A DNA stretch of 6,248 nt. Origin: JACQAI01 sp035507915. GTDB taxonomy: Bacteria > Pseudomonadota > Alphaproteobacteria > Elsterales > Elsteraceae. The stretch lies in the NCBI GenBank assembly GCA_035507915.1, contig DATJNS010000259.1:1-6248 (forward strand), read 5' to 3'. Below the pieces are notes generated by a model. The model did no database searches. It was given only the letters and a program-made list of their open reading frames with translations, and was not told where the DNA came from. Each line of letters starts with the position of its first letter. The stretch's first letter is position 1. Positions 1 to 5,484 of this stretch are shown piece after piece. Both the position numbers and the translations under genes were made by a program.

Positions 1-800
1 GCATCTGGTACGTCGGCGGTCGTTACGCCTACGTGTCGATCCACGAGCCGGCATTCACCGACCAGGTGCTCGCGATCGTCGATCTCGCCGATCCGACCAA
101 GCCGACGGTGGTCGGCCGGTGGTGGCTGCCCGGCATGTGGGTCGACGGCGGCGAGACGCCGAGCTGGCCCCAGGGCAAACGCTTCGCCCTGCATCACGCG
201 CTGGTTGCCGGCAATCTCGCCTATGCCGCCTGGCGCGACGGCGGGCTCACCGTCCTCGACGTCGCCGATCCGACGCGCCCGGTGCTGCTCGCGCACCGCA
301 ACACCGATCCGCCGTTCGGCGGCGGCACGCATTCGCCGCTGCCGCTGTCCGACCGCAATCTGCTGGTGCTCGCCGACGAGGTCACCTTCGCCGACTGCAG
401 CCAGGGGCTGCGCCACATCTGGCTCTTCGACGTGCGCGAGCCGCGCAATCCCGTGAGCTTCGCCACCATGCCGGTGCCGTCGGACGCGGACTATTGCGCC
501 AAAGGCGGCAATTTCGGGCCGCATAATCTGTGGGAGAACCGACCTGGCGCCTTCCAAAGCTCGCGGTTCGTCTTCGCGACCTATCACAATGCCGGCGTGC
601 GCGTGTTCGACATCGATAACCCGTTCCAGCCGCGCGAAGCGGGCTATTTCGTGCCGCCCGATCCGGAGCGCATGTTCGATCCGCGCCCCAACCGGCCGCG
701 CGTCATCCAATCGGCCGACTGCTTCGTCGACGCGCAAGGGTTGATCTACCTCACCGACAACAACGCGGGGCTCCACATCCTGCAGTTCGACGGGGCCTGA
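1..800 (+). CDS. LVIVD-repeat protein, 3' portion (5' end outside window)
   Basis: This is the C-terminal part of an LVIVD-repeat protein, a family of extracytoplasmic or cytoplasmic beta-propeller-like proteins with no agreed enzymatic role. The open frame runs to the window edge: the first full codon is at 3, and codons 3-32 (reading IWYVGGRYAY) already fit a repeat strand. The GTG at 33 is therefore an internal valine, not the start. Counting from the codon at 3, 265 residues are visible. The repeat signature of a hydrophobic strand, an Asp, then (D/E/N)P..P recurs: QVLAIVDLADPTKP (21-34), GLTVLDVADPTRP (81-93), IWLFDVREPRNP (139-150) and VRVFDIDNPFQP (199-210). The last strand is GLHILQFDG (256-264), a typical family ending. 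Two segments between repeats carry His/Asp/Cys-rich loops (FGGGTHSP near 105-112; YCAKGGNFGPHN near 164-175). The stop TGA is at 798-800. Any signal peptide would lie outside the window. The family call is secure; the function is unknown. Confidence 0.85.
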   Translation, partial: IWYVGGRYAYVSIHEPAFTDQVLAIVDLADPTKPTVVGRWWLPGMWVDGGETPSWPQGKRFALHHALVAGNLAYAAWRDGGLTVLDVADPTRPVLLAHRNTDPPFGGGTHSPLPLSDRNLLVLADEVTFADCSQGLRHIWLFDVREPRNPVSFATMPVPSDADYCAKGGNFGPHNLWENRPGAFQSSRFVFATYHNAGVRVFDIDNPFQPREAGYFVPPDPERMFDPRPNRPRVIQSADCFVDAQGLIYLTDNNAGLHILQFDGA

Positions 801-873
801 CGGCGCCGGGCGTCGCCGGCTATCATCCGGGCGCGCGACTTGGCGCGTCGTCGGCACGGCAAGGGAGGCAGAG

Positions 874-1200
874 ATGGCGCTTTACGAGATGCGAACCTAC
901 ACGCTGCGCGTCGGCGCGATGGCCGAGGCCGTGAAGCTCTACCAGGAGCTGGGATATCCGGCGCTGCAGAAGGGCGGCCACGACAAGAAGCTGATCGGCT
1001 ACTTCCAGGCCGACACCGGAACGATCAACCAGCTCGTCCATCTGTGGAAGTTCGCGGACGACGCCGACCGCCGCGCCCATTGGCAGGCGGTATTCGCCAA
1101 CAAGGACTTCGTCGAGGGCTTCGCCTCGAAGTTCAGGCCGCTGGTCGTGACCCAGGAGGTCAAGCTGCTCCAGGCCGCGCCCTGGGGACCGCACCCCTAA
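874..1200 (+). CDS. NIPSNAP family protein
   Basis: A small single-domain protein of 108 residues, the usual length for bacterial NIPSNAP proteins, which adopt a dimeric alpha/beta-barrel (ferredoxin-like) fold. The signature is clear: the opening YEMRTYTLRVG (residues 4-14), a helix with GYPALQ, then the strand QLVHLWKFADDADRRAHW (about 53-70), and a C-terminal strand followed by APWGPHP. Bacterial members have no established reaction, but they often sit beside genes for breakdown of organic compounds, as here. The ATG at 874 is chosen because a strong Shine-Dalgarno site (AAGGGAGG, 861-868) lies just upstream and the NIPSNAP motif begins at residue 4. The gene lies 73 bp after the LVIVD gene on the same strand, so the two may be cotranscribed. 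A longer overlapping frame on the same strand that starts at 840 is a codon-composition shadow. Confidence 0.88.
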   Translation: MALYEMRTYTLRVGAMAEAVKLYQELGYPALQKGGHDKKLIGYFQADTGTINQLVHLWKFADDADRRAHWQAVFANKDFVEGFASKFRPLVVTQEVKLLQAAPWGPHP

Positions 1201-1229
1201 CGGGCACGTTCTCGGGACCATCGGGCCGA

Positions 1230-1263
1230 GCCGCGGAACGCTTCCGCACGGCATCGCGTTTTT
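1230..1263 (+). terminator. possible Rho-independent terminator after the NIPSNAP gene
   Basis: A hairpin with inner stem CGGAA/TTCCG (1234-1238 with 1242-1246, loop CGC) and outer stem GCCG/CGGC (1230-1233 with 1249-1252) has a two-base bulge at 1247-1248. After six bases comes a run of five T (1259-1263), a notable feature in such GC-rich DNA. It begins 30 bases after the NIPSNAP stop. The gap between stem and T-run and the bulge make it a modest candidate only. Confidence 0.35.
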
Positions 1264-1317
1264 ATCGCAGCGTCGCGCGATCGACGCCGTGCGACGCACG
1301 CTTTTGCGATGCTTTCC

Positions 1318-1323
1318 AGGAGG
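1318..1323 (+). promoter_or_regulatory. Shine-Dalgarno site deciding the start of the secreted repeat protein
   Basis: AGGAGG lies six bases before the ATG at 1330. It overlaps the codons that would follow an alternative upstream ATG at 1309, so translation should start at 1330. That choice also puts the signal peptide (MKRLLTTVAL...) exactly at the N-terminus. Confidence 0.8.
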
Positions 1324-1329
1324 CTCCCC

Positions 1330-1761
1330 ATGAAGCGGTTGCTCACCACGGTGGCGCTCGCCGCGCTGGTGCTGGGCGCCGGCGCGTCCGCTCGGGCGCA
1401 GTCCGGCCAGCCCATGCCGCTCGGCTCATACCGCGGCTCGTCCGACGGCAGCGGTGCCTGGCCGACCGACCACGAGGCCAACTCTCTGAACCGCGGCATC
1501 GCCGAACGCAACGACGCGGCGACGGCGAGCAACCAAGCCGCGCGGCGGCAATACGATGCCGAGATGCGGCAATACGATGCCGCGGTGGCCGGCTACAACG
1601 CAGAGACCGCCAACTCTTACGGAGCCGGCGGCGTGACGAGCTCCGGCACGGTCACGGCCGCGCCGATCACCACCGCCCCGATCACCACCGCCCCGATCAC
1701 CACCACGACCACGACGACGACGACGACGTACTCGCGCACGCCCCCTGGCGGCTCCCGCTAG
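1330..1761 (+). CDS. small secreted low-complexity protein with APITT repeats (unknown function)
   Basis: I do not recognise a family. The product has 143 residues. Residues 1-23 look like a Sec signal peptide: MKR, a hydrophobic core of Thr/Val/Ala/Leu, and an ARA cleavage site before Gln24. A cysteine at the cleavage site is absent, so it is not a lipoprotein. The mature part starts with a Gly/Ser/Pro-rich stretch, then an Ala/Asn/Gln/Arg-rich, probably helical segment (about 48-95). That segment contains a tandem heptad RQYDAEM/RQYDAAV (73-86). The tail has three APITT units (111-125), a run of ten Thr (124-133) and a basic end TYSRTPPGGSR. The mature protein has no cysteine or obvious catalytic motif. 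A cell-envelope or periplasmic role is the simplest inference. The Thr/Pro-rich tail could be a flexible linker or wall-spanning segment. It is transcribed convergently with the GST gene, with only 21 bp between the stops. Confidence 0.75.
   Translation: MKRLLTTVALAALVLGAGASARAQSGQPMPLGSYRGSSDGSGAWPTDHEANSLNRGIAERNDAATASNQAARRQYDAEMRQYDAAVAGYNAETANSYGAGGVTSSGTVTAAPITTAPITTAPITTTTTTTTTTYSRTPPGGSR
1546..1587 (+). repeat. tandem 21-bp duplication within the secreted-protein gene
   Basis: Two adjacent 21-bp units (1546-1566 and 1567-1587) agree at 19 of 21 positions. They encode RQYDAEM and RQYDAAV, so the unit keeps the reading frame. The near-identity, including third codon positions, indicates a fairly recent in-frame duplication. 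Confidence 0.85.
1660..1728 (+). repeat. 15-bp tandem repeats (APITT x3) plus an ACG triplet run
   Basis: Three 15-bp units (1660-1674, 1675-1689, 1690-1704) differ at a single base (GCG or GCC in the first codon). They are followed by ACG ACC and then six ACG triplets (1711-1728). All units are multiples of three, so gain or loss of copies would lengthen or shorten the Thr-rich tail without a frameshift. Confidence 0.9.
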
Positions 1762-1782
1762 CGTGTTGGGCGGCGCCGCGCA

Positions 1783-2406
1783 TCACGGATTGCGCGGCAG
1801 CGCGTAGTCGGCGGGATAGGTCGCCGCGAACTCGGGCCGCGCCTCGCAGCGCGCGGCGAGCGCGTCGAGCGCCGGATAGCGGCCGGGTGCGCGCAGCTCG
1901 GCATCGGCGATCTCGACATAGCGCAGCATGCAGGCGGTCGTGATCTCGGCCTGCCCGAGGCGCGCGCCGGCGGGCCATGCCTCCAGGTCGAGGGCCGCCA
2001 GCGCGCCGGCGGCCTGCGTGCGGCAGCGCGCGATCCAGTCCGGCCACCGCGCCGCCGCCGGCCGCACCAGCCGCTCGTAGGCCGCGGCGCCGGCCTTGTC
2101 GATCGCGCCCGTCGCCAGCGCGATCCGGCGCAAGGCGATCCGGCGCTCGGGCCCGCCGGGCGCCAGCAGCGCGCGCTCGGGCCCGACCGACTGATCGAGC
2201 CAATCGAGGATCGCCGCCGAGTCGATCAGCGTCTCGCCGTCCGCGAGCACCAGGGACGGGATGCGGCCGAGCGGATTGACCGCGCGCATGGCGTCGAAGT
2301 CGGCGAACACCGAGCGCGTGTCGTGGGTGTAGTCGAAGCCGAGCAGGCGCAGCGAGACCGCGACGCGGCGGACGAACGGCGAGTCGTACTGTCCGACCAG
2401 GATCAT
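1783..2406 (-). CDS. glutathione S-transferase family protein (YibF-like)
   Basis: A cytosolic-type GST of 207 residues, normal for the family. The N-terminal thioredoxin-like domain starts MILVGQYDSPFVRRVAVSL. The SPFVRR segment (9-14) is the usual active-site turn, with Ser9 in the place of the catalytic Ser/Cys. NPLGRIPSLVL holds the cis-proline (Pro50), and LIDSAAILDWL supplies the Asp62-Ser63 pair that contacts the gamma-glutamyl part of glutathione. The C-terminal helical domain follows from about residue 85. The pattern is closest to the YibF/YfcG-type bacterial GSTs. The substrate is unknown: conjugation, dehalogenation or peroxide reduction are all possible. The start at 2406 is preferred over an upstream in-frame ATG at 2514 because AGGAGGGG (complement of 2410-2417) precedes it and the beta-1 strand begins directly at Met1; the longer version adds 36 residues of no family likeness. 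It is divergent from the LLM monooxygenase, which suggests shared control. Confidence 0.87.
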   Translation of the reverse strand: MILVGQYDSPFVRRVAVSLRLLGFDYTHDTRSVFADFDAMRAVNPLGRIPSLVLADGETLIDSAAILDWLDQSVGPERALLAPGGPERRIALRRIALATGAIDKAGAAAYERLVRPAAARWPDWIARCRTQAAGALAALDLEAWPAGARLGQAEITTACMLRYVEIADAELRAPGRYPALDALAARCEARPEFAATYPADYALPRNP

Positions 2407-2440
2407 CGACCCCTCCTGCGGCGCAATGCCCGCATATTGC

Positions 2441-2458
2441 CATGGCGGCGCGGCCATG
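2441..2458. promoter_or_regulatory. 18-bp dyad in the divergent GST/monooxygenase gap, possible operator
   Basis: CATGGC (2441-2446) and its exact complement GCCATG (2453-2458) are separated by six bases. The site sits near the middle of the 101-bp gap (2407-2507) between the divergent GST and LLM genes, where a regulator could control both. No convincing -35/-10 pair is visible on either strand. In DNA this rich in G and C, a six-base dyad can arise by chance. Confidence 0.3.
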
Positions 2459-2490
2459 CCGATGATGCCGACGATCGGGGCGCGAGACCT

Positions 2491-2499
2491 GAGAGGGAG
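2491..2499 (+). promoter_or_regulatory. Shine-Dalgarno site supporting the GTG start of the monooxygenase
   Basis: GAGAGGGAG ends eight bases before the GTG at 2508. The alternative ATG at 2523 (residue 6) would lie 23 bases away, too far for normal initiation. The GTG start is therefore preferred, although the family's conserved N-terminus (MHLGQFL) begins only at residue 6. Confidence 0.6.
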
Positions 2500-2507
2500 T
2501 TCCGGGC

Positions 2508-3821
2508 GTGGCACATGCGACGATGCACTTGGGACAGTTCCTGGTGCACGGACCGACCTACCACAGCCTGGCGATGTGGCGACATCCGCGCACCGCGGCG
2601 GCCGGCTTCGACTGGACGCGCCCGGAGCTCTACCAGCACATCGCGCGCGTCTGCGAGCGCGGCAAGTTCGACCTGGTGTTCTTCGCCGACGTCAACTTCA
2701 TCTCCGACACCTACAAGGGCTCGCTCGATCCGGCGATCCGCTACGCCACGCAGGTTCCCGAGCACGATCCGATCCCGCTGCTGTCGTTCATGGCCGCTTC
2801 CACCTCGACCATCGGGCTGGGCGCGACCTACTCGATCAGCCACCAGCATCCGTTCCACGCCGCGCGGCTGTGGGCGACCCTCGATCACCTGACGGCGGGG
2901 CGCGCCGCCTGGAACGTCGTGACGACCTTGAACCACAACCAGTCGGCCAATTACGGCGAGGAGCTGCGCCCGCCCGACGAGCGCTACGACCGCGCGCACG
3001 AGTTCATCCAGGTGTGCCGCAAGCTGTGGGACAGCTGGGCCGCCGATGCCGTCGTGATGGACCGCGCCGCCGGCGTCTTCGCCGACCCCAGCAAGGTGCA
3101 TCGCATCGAGCATGTCGGCCGATTCTACAAGTCGCGCGGGCCGCTCAACGTCGTGCGCTCGCCGCAGAACGGTCCCGCCATCCTGCAGGCCGGCACGTCG
3201 GGCAAGGGCCGCGCGTTCGCCGCGCTCTACGCCGACGCCGTGTTCGCGATCCAGCCGAACCTCGCCGGCGCCAAGGCCTATTTCGACGATGTCAAGCGCG
3301 CGGTCGTCGAGGCCGGCCGCGAGCCGGACGCGTGCAAGATCCTGTTCGGCGTGCAGCCGATCGTCGGCGGTTCGCGGGCCGAGGCGCTCGACAAGCAGGC
3401 CGAGCACAACGCCCTGGTGCCGCTCGAGGGCGGGCTCGCCATCCTGTCGGGCCATCTCGATTTCGACCTGTCGACCTTGCCGCTCGACACCGTGATGGCG
3501 ACCCGCACCGAGCCGCGGCTCCAGCGTTTCCAGACGCGCTACCGCAGCCTCGACGGCCGGCTCCTGACCTTGCGCGAGGTCGCGCAGAACCACGGCCAGA
3601 GCGTGGGGTTGCCCCAGATGGTCGGCACGCCCGCCGAGGTCGCCGACCAGCTCGTCGCGTTTTTCGATCACGTCGGCGGCGACGGCTTCATGCTCTCGCC
3701 GATCTATTGCCCGGGCGCCATCGAGGAGTTCGTCGATCTCGTCGTGCCGGAGCTCCAACGGCGCGGCCGCTTCCGGCGCGACTACGACGGCAAGACCCAG
3801 CGCGCCCATCTGCGCGCGTGA
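2508..3821 (+). CDS. LLM-class flavin-dependent monooxygenase (NtaA/SnaA/DszA type)
   Basis: A 437-residue member of the bacterial-luciferase-like superfamily, NtaA/SnaA/DszA branch, which usually runs to about 430-460 residues. These enzymes use reduced FMN from a separate flavin reductase to oxygenate substrates such as nitrilotriacetate, dibenzothiophene sulfone or alkyl sulfonates. Visible landmarks: MHLGQFL (6-12), WRHP (24-27), the TIM-barrel strand FDLVFFAD (54-61), LDHLTAGRAAWNVVTT (125-140), PPDERYDRAHEF (155-166), the flavin-phosphate region QAGTSGKGRAFAALYADAVF (227-246), and TPAEVADQL (374-382) with GFML (393-396). The ending FRRDYDGKTQRAHL is typical of the branch. No flavin reductase gene lies in the window, so the partner must be elsewhere. 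It is divergent from the GST gene and convergent with the CoA-transferase genes. The subfamily is firm; the substrate cannot be told from sequence. Confidence 0.92.
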   Translation: MAHATMHLGQFLVHGPTYHSLAMWRHPRTAAAGFDWTRPELYQHIARVCERGKFDLVFFADVNFISDTYKGSLDPAIRYATQVPEHDPIPLLSFMAASTSTIGLGATYSISHQHPFHAARLWATLDHLTAGRAAWNVVTTLNHNQSANYGEELRPPDERYDRAHEFIQVCRKLWDSWAADAVVMDRAAGVFADPSKVHRIEHVGRFYKSRGPLNVVRSPQNGPAILQAGTSGKGRAFAALYADAVFAIQPNLAGAKAYFDDVKRAVVEAGREPDACKILFGVQPIVGGSRAEALDKQAEHNALVPLEGGLAILSGHLDFDLSTLPLDTVMATRTEPRLQRFQTRYRSLDGRLLTLREVAQNHGQSVGLPQMVGTPAEVADQLVAFFDHVGGDGFMLSPIYCPGAIEEFVDLVVPELQRRGRFRRDYDGKTQRAHLRA

Positions 3822-3897
3822 GACGGCCGCGCGCTATCGGCGTCGGTCGCGGCTTCGCGCCGCCGCGGTCATCGCCGTCGGCAGCCGCGGTGCGCGC

Positions 3898-4560
3898 TCA
3901 GCCGGCCTTCTGCAGCTCGGCCTCGGTGCGCGCCTGCAGCGCGTCGAAGGTCAGGCCCGGACACATCTCGACCACCGTGAAGCCGGTGGGCGTCACGTCG
4001 AGCACCGCCAGGTTGGTGTAGATGCGGCTGACGGCGCCGAGCGCGGTCAACGGATAGCCGCAGCGCCGCACCAGCTTGGGCCGGCCTTCCTTGGTCGTGT
4101 GGTCCATCATGACCCACAGGCGCTTGGCGCCGGCGGCGAGGTCCATCGCGCCGCCGACCGCCGGCGCGGTGTCGTTCTCCGAGGTCGCCCAGTTGGCGAT
4201 GTCGCCGTTCTCCGCGACCTCGAACGCGCCGAGCACGCACAAATCGAGATGGCCGCCGCGGATCATCGCGAAGCTGTCGGCGTGATGCACGTAGGCGCCG
4301 CCCTTCACCAAGGTCACGTACTGCTTGCCGGCGTTGATCAGCCACGGCTCGACGGCGTCCTTGGCGGGCGCCGGGCCCATGCCGAGCACGCCGTTCTCCG
4401 AGTGGAAGATGACCTCGCGCCCGGCCGGCACATGGTCGGCGACCTGGGTCGGCATGCCGATGCCGAGATTGACGTACCAGCCCTCCGGGATGTCGTGCGC
4501 GACGCGCTGCGCCATCTGGGTGCGGCTGAGCGGCGTGATCTGAGCGACGGTATCGGTCAT
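3898..4560 (-). CDS. pcaJ: 3-oxoadipate/3-oxoacid CoA-transferase subunit B (PcaJ-like)
   Basis: Beta subunit of a class I CoA transferase, 220 residues, the normal length for separate B subunits. With the alpha subunit it moves CoA from succinyl-CoA to a 3-oxoacid, classically 3-oxoadipate in the beta-ketoadipate pathway. The catalytic glutamate is Glu55 in SENG (54-57), within HSENGVLGMGP. NLGIGMPT (31-38), INAGKQYVTL (75-84), HHADSFAMIRGGHLD (92-106), GGAMDLAAGAKRLWVMMDH (136-154) and SRIYTNLAVLDVTP (178-191) match what I recall of Pseudomonas PcaJ better than ScoB/AtoA, for example in the HHADSF and MMDH-TK segments. The ATG at 4560 is preceded by GGAGAG (complement of 4567-4572) with six bases of spacing. 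It follows pcaI on the same strand, but after an unusual 164-bp gap holding an inverted repeat. Substrate preference (3-oxoadipate or another 3-oxoacid) is uncertain because no other pca gene is visible. Confidence 0.88.
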   Translation of the reverse strand: MTDTVAQITPLSRTQMAQRVAHDIPEGWYVNLGIGMPTQVADHVPAGREVIFHSENGVLGMGPAPAKDAVEPWLINAGKQYVTLVKGGAYVHHADSFAMIRGGHLDLCVLGAFEVAENGDIANWATSENDTAPAVGGAMDLAAGAKRLWVMMDHTTKEGRPKLVRRCGYPLTALGAVSRIYTNLAVLDVTPTGFTVVEMCPGLTFDALQARTEAELQKAG

Positions 4561-4608
4561 CGCATGCTCTCCGTGATCAGGATCCGTCCATCGGACTTAA
4601 ACCAAGAC

Positions 4609-4688
4609 CGTCATGCCCGCGCAAGCGGGCATCCAGGATCGCAAGCGCTGCCGTACGACCCTGGATCCCCGCGTTCGCGGGGATGACG
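4609..4688. repeat. nested inverted repeat (REP/dRS3-like paired hairpins) between pcaI and pcaJ
   Basis: Two 29-bp arms (4609-4637 and 4660-4688) are inverted copies that agree at 25 of 29 positions, with a 22-bp spacer. Each arm is itself a perfect hairpin: 4613-4620 pairs with 4625-4632 (ATGCCCGC, loop GCAA), and 4665-4672 pairs with 4677-4684 (ATCCCCGC, loop GTTC). Two of the four arm differences are at the third stem position and its partner (G-C in one arm, C-G in the other), so the pairing is kept. Each 20-bp core fits an ATNCCC-N8-GGGNAT layout, like the neisserial dRS3 repeat and similar dispersed palindromes I recall from alphaproteobacterial genomes. It fills half of the 164-bp gap inside the CoA-transferase gene pair, so it would be transcribed with them. 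It may act as a mRNA-stabilising or attenuating structure, or be a relic of a mobile repeat. Confidence 0.85.
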
Positions 4689-4724
4689 ACATGAAGCATG
4701 CCTCAATCGCATTCCATCACCCGC

Positions 4725-5408
4725 CTAGAATCCCGTCGGGTCGCCGTAGGGCACGTGCAGCACGCGGTCCACGAAGATGCCGGGGGTGACGACGCGTTCC
4801 GGGTCGAGCGTGCCGAGCTCGACGACGTGCTGGGTCTGCACGATCGTGGTCTTGGCGGCCATCGCCATCACGGGATTGAAGTTGCGGCCGCTCTGCCGGA
4901 ACGTCAGGTTGCCCCAGCGGTCGGCCTCCCAGGCCTCGACCAGCGCGACGTCGCCCTTGAGCGCGGGCTCGAGCACGTAGGTGCGCCCGTCGATCTCGCG
5001 GGTCTCCTTGCCGTGCGCGAGCTTGGTGCCGACCGCGGTCGCGGTGAAGAAGGCCGGCACGCCGGCGCCCGCGGCGCGCATGCGCTCGGCCAAGGTGCCC
5101 TGCGGCACGATCTCGAGCTCGATCTTGCCGGCGCGGTAGAGGCTCTCGAACACCACCGGGTCGGAGCTGCGCGGGAAGCTGCACACGATCTTGCGCACCC
5201 GGCCGAGCTCCATCAGCCGGGCGAGCCCGACCCGGCCGACGCCGGCATTGTTGGCGACGATCGTGAGATCGGTCGCGCCCTGCTCGATCAACCCGTCGAT
5301 CAGGGCGTTGGGCTGGCCGACCGCGCCGAAGCCGCCGACCAGCACGACCGCGCCGTCGGGGATCCCGGCCATCGCCTCGGCCATGGTCGCCACGCGCTTG
5401 TCGATCAT
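4725..5408 (-). CDS. pcaI: 3-oxoadipate/3-oxoacid CoA-transferase subunit A (PcaI-like)
   Basis: Alpha subunit of the same class I CoA transferase, 227 residues, full length for the family. The CoA-binding signature VGGFGAVGQPNALIDGL lies at residues 24-40, followed by LTIVANNAG (48-56). SFPRSSD (77-83), YRAGKIELEIVPQGTLAERMRAAGAGVPAFFT (91-122), GKETREIDGRTYVLE (133-147) and DRWGNLTFR (163-171) align closely with what I recall of Pseudomonas PcaI. The catalytic Glu is in the B subunit, as expected. The ATG at 5408 has a strong Shine-Dalgarno site, GAGGAGAGG (complement of 5411-5419). The gene lies 76 bp downstream of the epimerase on the same strand, so the three minus-strand genes could form one unit. 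The C-terminus ends soon after the conserved TPGIFVDRV strand, a few residues shorter than the Pseudomonas protein. ScoA/AtoD-type specificity is the main alternative. Confidence 0.88.
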   Translation of the reverse strand: MIDKRVATMAEAMAGIPDGAVVLVGGFGAVGQPNALIDGLIEQGATDLTIVANNAGVGRVGLARLMELGRVRKIVCSFPRSSDPVVFESLYRAGKIELEIVPQGTLAERMRAAGAGVPAFFTATAVGTKLAHGKETREIDGRTYVLEPALKGDVALVEAWEADRWGNLTFRQSGRNFNPVMAMAAKTTIVQTQHVVELGTLDPERVVTPGIFVDRVLHVPYGDPTGF

Positions 5409-5484
5409 CGCCTCTCCTCATGACGGCGAACCCGGCGGGCCCCCATCATGCCGGCGCCGCCCCCGATCGCCAATGCCGCCGCGC

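Noticed and set aside
33..35. GTG at 33 as the start of the LVIVD gene
   Set aside because: The frame stays open to the window edge, upstream codons encode a repeat strand, and no Shine-Dalgarno site precedes it.
805..820. GCCGG/CCGGC hairpin just after the LVIVD stop as a terminator
   Set aside because: The stem is only five base pairs and no T-run follows.
1270..1287. GCGTCG/CGACGC dyad upstream of the secreted-protein gene as an operator or terminator
   Set aside because: It is short and all-GC-type with no T-run, and is expected by chance in DNA of this composition.
840..1943. Plus-strand frame spanning NIPSNAP, the secreted gene and part of the GST gene, with a His/Asp-rich stretch
   Set aside because: The His/Asp run is simply the APITT/Thr repeat read in another frame; the rest is Arg-rich shadow.
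2403..3809. Long open frame (468 codons) on the minus strand opposite the LLM monooxygenase
   Set aside because: It is antisense to a clear, full-length LLM protein, its translation is Arg/Ala/Asp/Val-rich with no family likeness, and such mirror frames are common in GC-rich codon usage.
3822..3897. A bidirectional terminator in the convergent gap between the LLM gene and pcaJ
   Set aside because: Only weak five- to six-base GC stems (for example around 3849-3866 and the repeated CCGCGG) are present, with no T-run on either strand.
2426..4021. Plus-strand open frame of 531 codons overlapping the LLM gene and pcaJ
   Set aside because: Its product is an Arg/Ala/Pro-rich shadow, it runs through two recognised genes in other frames or strands, and it has no domain signal.
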